Part shown: positions 56,697 through 64,000 of the stretch, in pieces
How positions within the stretch are numbered: the stretch's first letter is position 1
Layout of the letters: every line of letters begins with the position of its first letter
Assembly: GCA_946699065.1 (NCBI GenBank)
Contig: CAMPDV010000142.1
Coordinates: forward strand, 248,001 to 312,000
Length of the DNA: 64,000 bases
Source of the DNA: Loxodes magnus
Lineage: Eukaryota; Ciliophora; Karyorelictea; Loxodida; Loxodidae
Reading direction: 5' to 3'
Position numbers and translations under genes: made by a program
Notes under the pieces: model-generated
Database searches by the model: none
The model's input: only the letters and a program-made list of their open reading frames with translations
Told to the model about the DNA's origin: nothing

Positions 56697-59600
56697 TCAC
56701 CTCCCGATACGATGAACTCTGAATCACTGGATATAGCCACAGCATATACCTAACCGTTGTGACCACTCATGGTCTTACAGGTACCTGTCTTGACGTCCCA
56801 TAGTCTCACCGTCTAATCTCTACTTCCCGATATGATGAACTCTGAATCACTGGATATAGCCACAGCACATACCTAACCGTTGTGACCACTCATGGTCTTA
56901 CAGGTACCTGTCCTGACGTCCCATAGTCTCACCGTCTAATCATAACTTCCCGATACGATGAACTCTGAATCACTGGATATAGCCACAGCATATACCTAAC
57001 CGTTGTGACCACTCATGGTCTTACAGGTACCTGTCTTGACGTCCCATAGTCTCACCGTCTAATCATAACTTCCCGATATGATGAAATCTGAATCACTGGA
57101 TATAGCCACAGCTAATACATAACTAGTGTGACCACTCATGGTCTTACAGGTACCTGTCTTGACGTACCATAGTCTCACCGTCTAATCTCTACTTCCCGAT
57201 ACGATGAACTCTGAATCACTGGATATAGCCACAGCATATACCTAACCGTTGTGACCACTCATGGTCTTACAGGTACCTGTCTTGACGTACCATAGTCTCA
57301 CCGTCTAATCTCTACTTCCCGATATGATGAAATCTGAATCACTGGATATAGCCACAGCATATACCTAACCGTTGTGACCACTCATGGTCTTACAGGTACC
57401 TGTCTTGACGTCCCATAGTCTCACCGTCTTATCTTAACTTCCCGATACGATGAACTCTGAATCACTGGATATAGCCACAGCATATACCTAACCGTTGTGA
57501 CCACTCATGGTCTTACAGGTACCTGTCTTGACGTCCCATAGTCTCACCGTCTAATCATAACCTCCCGATACGATGAACTCTGAATCACTGGATATAGCCA
57601 CAGCATATACCTAACCGTTGTGACCACTCATGGTCTTACAGGTACCTGTCTTGACGTCCCATAGTCTCACCGTCTAATCTCTACTTCCCGATATGATGAA
57701 ATCTGAATCACTGGATATAGCCACAGCACATACCTAACCGTTGTGACCACTCATGGTCTTACAGGTACCTGTCCTGACGTCCCATAGTCTCACCGTCTAA
57801 TCATAACTTCCCGATACGATGAACTCTGAATCACTGGATATAGCCACAGCATATACCTAACCGTTGTGACCACTCATGGTCTTACAGGTACCTGTCTTGA
57901 CGTCCCATAGTCTCACCGTCTTATCTCAACTTCCCGATACGATGAACTCTGAATCACTGGATATAGCCACAGCATATACATAATTAGTGTGACCACTCAT
58001 AGTCTTACAGGTACCTGTCTTGACGTCCCATAGTCTCACCGTCTTATCTCAACTTCCCGATGCGATGAACTCTGAATCACTGGATATAGCCACAGCATAT
58101 ACCTAACCGTTGTGACCACTCATAGTCTTACAGGTACCTGTCTTGACATCCAATAGTCTCACCGTCTAATCATAACTTCCCGATATGATGAAATCTGAAT
58201 CACTGGATATAGCCACAGCATATACATAATTAGTGTGACCACTCATAGTCTTACAGGTACCTGTCTTGACGTCCCATAGTCTCACCGTCTAATCTCTACT
58301 TCCCGATATGATGAAATCTGAATCACTGGATATAGCCACAGCTAATACCTAACCGTAGCGACCACTCATGGTCTTACAGGTACCTGTCCTGACGTCCCAT
58401 AGTCTCACCGTCTAATCATAACTTCCCGATACGATGAACTCTGAATCACTGGATATAGCCACAGCATATACCTAACCGTTGTGACCACTCATAGTCTTAC
58501 AGGTACCTGTCTTGACGTCCCATAGTCTCACCGTCTAATCATAACTTCCCGATATGATGAAATCTGAATCACTGGATATAGCCACAGCATATACCTAACC
58601 GTTGTGACCACTCATGGTCTTACAGGTACCTGTCTTGACGTCCCATAGTCTCACCGTCTTATCTTAACTTCCCGATACGATGAACTCTGAATCACTGGAT
58701 ATAGCCACAGCATATACCTAACCGTTGTGACCACTCATGGTCTTACAGGTACCTGTCTTGACGTCCCATAGTCTCACCGTCTAATCTCTACTTCCCGATA
58801 TGATGAAATCTGAATCACTGGATATAGCCACAGCATATACCTAACCGTTGTGACCACTCATAGTCTTACAGGTACCTGTCTTGACGTCCCATAGTCTCAC
58901 CGTCTTATCTCAACTTCCCGATACGATGAACTCTGAATCACTGGATATAGCCACAGCATATACATTACTAGTGTGACCACTCATGGTCTTACAGGTACCT
59001 GTCTTGACGTCCCATAGTCTCACCGTCTAATCATAACTTCCCGATGCGATGAACTCTGAATCACTGGATATAGCCACAGCTAATACATAACTAGTGTGAC
59101 CACTCATGGTCTTACAGGTACCTGTCCTGACGTCCCATAGTCTCACCGTCTAATCTCTACTTCCCGATATGATGAAATCTGAATCACTGGATATAGCCAC
59201 AACATATACCTAACCGTTGTGACCACTCATGGTCTTACAGGTACCTGTCTTGACGTCCCATAGTCTCACCGTCTAATCATAACCTCCCGATACGATGAAC
59301 TCTGAATCACTGGATATAGCCACAGCATATACATTACTAGTGTGACCACTCATGGTCTTACAGGTACCTGTCTTGACATCCCATAGTCTCACCGTCTAAT
59401 CTTAACTTCCCGATACGATGAACTCTGAATCACTTGATATAGCCACAGCATATACCTAACCGTTGTGACCACTCATGGTCTTACAGGTACCTGTCTTGAC
59501 GTCCCATAGTCTCACCGTCTAATCATAACTTCCCGATGCGATGAACTCTGAATCACTGGATATAGCCACAGCTAATACATAACTAGTGTGACCACTCATG

Positions 59601-59825
59601 GTCTTACAGGTACCTGTCTTGACGTACCATAGTCTCACCGTCTAATCATAACTTCCCGATACGATGAACTCTGAATCACTGGATATAGCCACAGCATATA
59701 CCTAACCGTTGTGACCACTCATGGTCTTACAGGTACCTGTCTTGACATCCCATAGTCTCACCGTCTAATCTTAACTTCCCGATATGATGAAATCTGAATC
59801 ACTGGATATAGCCACAGCATATACA
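56697..59825. repeat. Second copy of the 53.0-56.0 kb block
   Basis: Same order of markers, with one extra unit near 58.6 kb and a three-base in-frame loss near 56698. The two copies abut through a short run of further duplicated units. Confidence 0.75.
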
Positions 59826-60092
59826 TAATTAGTGTGACCACTCATAGTCTTACAGGTACCTGTCTTGACGTCCCATAGTCTCACCGTCTTATCTCAACTT
59901 CCCGATGCGATGAACTCTGAATCACTGGATATAGCCACAGCATATACCTAACCGTTGTGACCACTCATAGTCTTACAGGTACCTGTCTTGACATCCAATA
60001 GTCTCACCGTCTAATCTCTACTTCCCGATATGATGAAATCTGAATCACTGGATATAGCCACAGCATATACATAATTAGTGTGACCACTCATA

Positions 60093-61296
60093 GTCTTACA
60101 GGTACCTGTCCTGACGTCCCATAGTCTCACCGTCTAATCATAACTTCCCGATACGATGAACTCTGAATCACTGGATATAGCCACAGCATATACCTAACCG
60201 TTGTGACCACTCATGGTCTTACAGGTACCTGTCTTGACGTCCCATAGTCTCACCGTATAATCATAACCTCCCGATACGATGAACTCTGAATCACTGGATA
60301 TAGCCACAGCATATACCTAACCGTTGTGACCACTCATGGTCTTACAGGTACCTGTCTTGACGTCCCATAGTCTCACCGTCTAATCATAACTTCCCGATAC
60401 GATGAACTCTGAATCACTGGATATAGCCACAGCATATACATAATTAGTGTGACCACTCATAGTCTTACAGGTACCTGTCTTGACGTCCCATAGTCTCACC
60501 GTCTAATCATAACTTCCCATGCGATGAACTCTGAATCACTGGATATAGCCACAGCTAATACATAACTAGTGTGACCACTCATAGTCTTACAGGTACCTGT
60601 CTTGACGTCCCATAGTCTCACCGTCTAATCATAACTTCCCGATATGATGAAATCTGAATCACTGGATATAGCCACAGCATATACCTAACCGTTGTGACCA
60701 CTCATGGTCTTACAGGTACCTGTCTTGACATCCCATAGTCTCACCGTCTAATCATAACCTCCCGATACGATGAAATCTGAATCACTGGATATAGCCACAG
60801 CATATACCTAACCGTAGCGACCACTCATGGTCTTACAGGTACCTGTCTTGACGTCCCATAGTCTCACCGTCTAATCTTAACTTCCCGATACGATGAACTC
60901 TGAATCACTGGATATAGCCAAGCATATACCTAACCGTTGTGACCACTCATGGTCTTACAGGTACCTGTCTTGACGTCCCATAGTCTCACCGTCTAATCTC
61001 TACTTCCCGATACGATGAACTCTGAATCACTGGATATAGCCACAGCATATACATTACTAGTGTGACCCCTCATGGTCTTACAGGTACCTGTCTTGACATC
61101 CCATAGTCTCACCGTCTAATCTTAACTTCCCGATACGATGAACTCTGAATCACTGGATATAGCCACAGCATATACCTAACCGTTGTGACCACTCATGGTC
61201 TTACAGGTACCTGTCTTGACGTCCCATAGTCTCACCGTCTTATCTCAACTTCCCGATACGATGAACTCTGAATCACTGGATATAGCCACAGCATAT
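60093..61296. repeat. ~10-unit block duplicated at 62797-64000
   Basis: The offset is 2704 (22 units less two bases). Three rare events recur in step: cttcccatgcg (60514 and 63218), gccaagc (60917 and 63621) and gacccctc (61065 and 63769). The second copy is cut by the window end, so the true block is longer. Confidence 0.85.
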
Positions 61297-61730
61297 ACCT
61301 AACCGTTGTGACCACTCATGGTCTTACAGGTACCTGTCTTGACGTCCCATAGTCTCACCGTCTAATCATAACCTCCCGATACGATGAACTCTGAATCACT
61401 GGATATAGCCACAGCATATACATTACTAGTGTGACCACTCATGGTCTTACAGGTACCTGTCTTGACGTCCCATAGTCTCACCGTCTAATCTCTACTTCCC
61501 GATATGATGAAATCTGAATCACTGGATATAGCCACAGCATATACCTAACCGTTGTGACCACTCATAGTCTTACAGGTACCTGTCTTGACGTCCCATAGTC
61601 TCACCGTCTTATCTCAACTTCCCGATACGATGAACTCTGAATCACTGGATATAGCCACAGCATATACATTACTAGTGTGACCACTCATGGTCTTACAGGT
61701 ACCTGTCTTGACGTCCCATAGTCTCACCGT

Positions 61731-61973
61731 CTAATCATAACTTCCCGATGCGATGAACTCTGAATCACTGGATATAGCCACAGCTAATACATAACTAGTG
61801 TGACCACTCATGGTCTTACAGGTACCTGTCCTGACGTCCCATAGTCTCACCGTATTATCTCCACTTCTTGATACGATGAACTCTGAATCACTGGATATAG
61901 CCACAGCATATACATTACTAGTGTGACCACTCATGGTCTTACAGGTACCTGTCTTGACGTACCATAGTCTCAC
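61731..61973 (-). pseudogene. Stop-free two-unit WD40 fragment with several core changes
   Basis: 80 codons are open. W-Y-V replaces W-D-V (the Asp to Tyr form seen in many units), then T-S-N/Y, and V-S-R-S-G-D-N with Arg in place of the conserved Gly. The second unit has D-V-R-T-G, T-S-Y/L and I-A-S-G-S-Y-D before the TAG at codon 32. Codons 30 and 32 of the first unit are GGA and AAT, as in the pair at 7538 and 13441. Confidence 0.4.
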
Positions 61974-62196
61974 CGTCTAATCTTAACCTCCCGATACGAT
62001 GAACTCTGAATCACTGGATATAGCCACAGCATATACATAATTAGTGTGACCACTCATAGTCTTACAGGTACCTGTCTTGACGTCCCATAGTCTCACCGTC
62101 TAATCATAACCTCCCGATACGATGAACTCTGAATCACTGGATATAGCCACAGCATATACCTAACCGTTGTGACCACTCATGGTCTTACAGGTACCT

Positions 62197-62700
62197 GTCT
62201 AGACGTCCCATAGTCTCACCGTCTAATCATAACCTCCCGATACGATGAACTCTGAATCACTGGATATAGCCACAGCATATACATTACTAGTGTGACCACT
62301 CATGGTCTTACAGGTACCTGTCTAGACGTCCCATAGTCTCACCGTCTTATCTCTACTTCCCGATACGATGAACTCTGAATCACTGGATATAGCCACAGAT
62401 CTTACAGAACTAGTGTGACCACTCATGGTCTTACAGGTACCTGTCTTGACGTCCCATAGTCTCACCGTCTAATCTCTACTTCCCGATACGATGAACTCTG
62501 AATCACTGGATATAGCCACAGCATATACCTAACCGTTGTGACCACTCATGGTCTTACAGGTACCTGTCTTGACGTCCCATAGTCTCACCGTATAATCATA
62601 ACCTCCCGATACGATGAACTCTGAATCACTGGATATAGCCACAGCATATACATTACTAGTGTGACCACTCATGGTCTTACAGGTACCTGTCTAGACGTCC
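62197..62700 (-). other. Local cluster of K-codon TAG units
   Basis: Three units between 62.19 and 62.70 kb read tgtctagacg, giving TAG for AAG in D-V-K-T-G. Their closeness shows local spread of one mutation. Gln or Glu at this place is common in WD40 repeats, so the change is also compatible with a recoded UAG. Confidence 0.75.
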
Positions 62701-62796
62701 CATAGTCTCACCGTCTAATCTCTACTTCCCGATACGATGAACTCTGAATCACTGGATATAGCCACAGCACATACCTAACCGTTGTGACCACTCATG

Positions 62797-64000
62797 GTCT
62801 TACAGGTACCTGTCCTGACGTCCCATAGTCTCACCGTCTAATCATAACTTCCCGATACGATGAACTCTGAATCACTGGATATAGCCACAGCATATACCTA
62901 ACCGTTGTGACCACTCATGGTCTTACAGGTACCTGTCTTGACGTCCCATAGTCTCACCGTATAATCATAACCTCCCGATACGATGAACTCTGAATCACTG
63001 GATATAGCCACAGCATATACCTAACCGTTGTGACCACTCATGGTCTTACAGGTACCTGTCTTGACGTCCCATAGTCTCACCGTCTAATCATAACTTCCCG
63101 ATACGATGAACTCTGAATCACTGGATATAGCCACAGCATATACATAATTAGTGTGACCACTCATAGTCTTACAGGTACCTGTCTTGACGTCCCATAGTCT
63201 CACCGTCTAATCATAACTTCCCATGCGATGAACTCTGAATCACTGGATATAGCCACAGCTAATACATAACTAGTGTGACCACTCATAGTCTTACAGGTAC
63301 CTGTCTTGACGTCCCATAGTCTCACCGTCTAATCATAACTTCCCGATATGATGAAATCTGAATCACTGGATATAGCCACAGCATATACCTAACCGTTGTG
63401 ACCACTCATGGTCTTACAGGTACCTGTCTTGACATCCCATAGTCTCACCGTCTAATCATAACCTCCCGATACGATGAAATCTGAATCACTGGATATAGCC
63501 ACAGCATATACCTAACCGTAGCGACCACTCATGGTCTTACAGGTACCTGTCTTGACGTCCCATAGTCTCACCGTCTAATCTTAACTTCCCGATACGATGA
63601 ACTCTGAATCACTGGATATAGCCAAGCATATACCTAACCGTTGTGACCACTCATGGTCTTACAGGTACCTGTCTTGACGTCCCATAGTCTCACCGTCTAA
63701 TCTCTACTTCCCGATACGATGAACTCTGAATCACTGGATATAGCCACAGCATATACATTACTAGTGTGACCCCTCATGGTCTTACAGGTACCTGTCTTGA
63801 CATCCCATAGTCTCACCGTCTAATCTTAACTTCCCGATACGATGAACTCTGAATCACTGGATATAGCCACAGCATATACCTAACCGTTGTGACCACTCAT
63901 GGTCTTACAGGTACCTGTCTTGACGTCCCATAGTCTCACCGTCTTATCTCAACTTCCCGATACGATGAACTCTGAATCACTGGATATAGCCACAGCATAT
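62797..64000. repeat. Second copy of the 60093-61296 block, cut by the window end
   Basis: I saw no difference from the first copy over 1204 bases. Both carry two 122-bp units, so the frameshifts spread by block duplication and are not independent errors. Confidence 0.85.

Larger units (their letters stand above)
1..64000 (-). repeat. Tandem array of ~520 WD40-encoding 123-bp units
   Basis: Successive copies of the anchor tacaggtacc start at 1, 124, 247 and so on, a 123-bp period that fills the window without unique sequence. On the minus strand the unit reads K-T-M-S-G-H[35 protein letters not shown], a 41-residue WD40 repeat; the family is usually 40 to 43 residues. Every other frame on either strand meets a stop at conserved bases in each unit. 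Most units differ by only a few substitutions, concentrated in codons 9-12, 14, 25-26, 30 and 32. The array runs off both ends of the window. A single propeller needs about seven repeats, so 520 units far exceed one fold. Satellite-like expansion by unequal crossing over is inferred from the nested block duplications. Confidence 0.97.
1..64000 (-). pseudogene. WD40 coding frame interrupted at fixed variable codons
   Basis: Under the standard code the minus-strand WD40 frame is closed in nearly every unit. Most units carry TAG at codon 32 (D-x-T-V-R-L-W). Many also carry TAG at codon 12 in the G-H-N-G-x-V or G-R-Y-G-x-V form. Units with AAG at codon 32 often carry TGA at codon 30 instead (S-G-S-x-D), and a further class has TAA at codon 30. 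Conserved codons one base away from a stop (TGG of LWD, TGT of GTC, GAG, TCA, TCG) stay sense in what I read. About 30 units also have lengths not divisible by three. A pseudogene or satellite is the plain reading. A host nuclear code that reads UAG and UAA as Gln or Glu and UGA as Trp is the alternative. No start, promoter, N-terminal effector or NACHT/NB-ARC domain lies in the window. Confidence 0.6.

Noticed and set aside
1-64000. CRISPR array
   Set aside because: The period is 123 bp with no short constant repeat alternating with unique spacers. The whole unit is conserved and codes for a WD40 repeat.
1-64000. Diversity-generating retroelement target
   Set aside because: Variable codons change at bases other than adenine and include NNG and NNA forms with stops, and no reverse transcriptase or template repeat is in the window.
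1-64000. One giant intact WD40 gene under the standard code
   Set aside because: Nearly every unit has an in-frame stop; the longest open stretch is 82 codons.
1-64000. One giant WD40 gene under a recoded genetic code
   Set aside because: About 30 units have lengths not divisible by three, so the frame breaks every few kb. Recoding remains open for shorter stretches, but not for one protein.
1-64000. GTG or ATG starts of the 60-82 codon open stretches as real genes
   Set aside because: The starts lie inside the T-V-R-L-W strand or at K-T-M-S-G-H of every unit, with no separate upstream signal; they only mark where stops happen to be absent.
1-64000. Genes on the plus strand
   Set aside because: All three plus frames meet stops at conserved bases in each unit (for example the TGA in cttgacg, the TAG in catagtc and the TAA in gtctaat).
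1-64000. Introns that would remove the stops
   Set aside because: The stops sit inside continuous WD40 codons with no intervening sequence and no unit-internal segment that looks like an intron.

Overview
The whole 64 kb window is one uninterrupted tandem array. I counted a period of 123 bp (41 codons), so it holds about 520 units and no unique sequence. Both window edges lie inside the array, so no flanking gene, promoter, terminator, start or end can be seen. Consensus GC is about 45.5%. Read on the minus strand, each unit is a WD40 repeat: the GH dipeptide, a V-A-V-A-I strand, the S-S-D turn, F-I-V-S-G-S, D-x-T-V-R-L-W-D and V-K-T-G-T-C. It is the only one of the six frames whose conserved codons contain no stop.

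The reading frame is not open under the standard code. Almost every unit has at least one in-frame stop, and all three stop codons occur. The stops are confined to a few codons. These are codon 12 (TAG, just before the V of G-H-x-x-x-V), codon 30 (TGA, TAA or rarely TAG, in S-G-S-x-D), codon 32 (TAG, in D-x-T-V-R-L-W) and, rarely, the K codon of D-V-K-T-G. I number the unit with the GH His as residue 9. Other units carry sense codons at the same places (Y, N, S, C at 12; Y, R, G, D at 30; K, N, H, Y at 32). Together with residues 9-11 and 14 these are the variable positions of the unit. As I recall the literature, they coincide with the diversifying surface positions of WD40 repeats in fungal NWD/HET-E-type receptors. 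Structural codons (W of LWD, the S-S-D turn, F-I, S-G) are nearly invariant.

Two readings fit. (1) The array is a satellite-like expansion of a WD40 coding repeat, no longer translated as a whole and kept similar by unequal exchange and gene conversion. About 30 units with lengths not divisible by three support this. (2) The stops are read as amino acids: UAR as Gln or Glu and UGA as Trp, as known for Condylostoma- or Blastocrithidia-type nuclear codes. The residues this gives (S-G-S-W-D-K, D-Q/E-T-V-R-L-W, G-H-N-G-Q/E-V) are all ordinary WD40 residues. Even then the frameshifted units cut the frame into stretches of at most about 6 kb. A third role, compatible with (1), is a silent reservoir of donor units for diversifying an expressed WD40 gene elsewhere.

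Layout: repeated blocks of 4 to 42 units are nested through the array. The clearest are 1-843 with 17831-18673; a triplicated block near 8.06, 9.66 and 10.65 kb; 7366-8021 with 13269-13924; about 20.7 with 24.3 kb; 33051-36430 with 38205-41584; the 42.8, 43.7 and 47.8 kb family; about 53.0-56.0 with 56.7-59.8 kb; and 60093-61296 with 62797-64000. Subfamily composition drifts: units with His9 replaced by Arg are common up to about 51 kb and nearly absent afterwards. The host is probably a eukaryote, judged from the size of the array and its satellite-like structure, but nothing here fixes the phylum.
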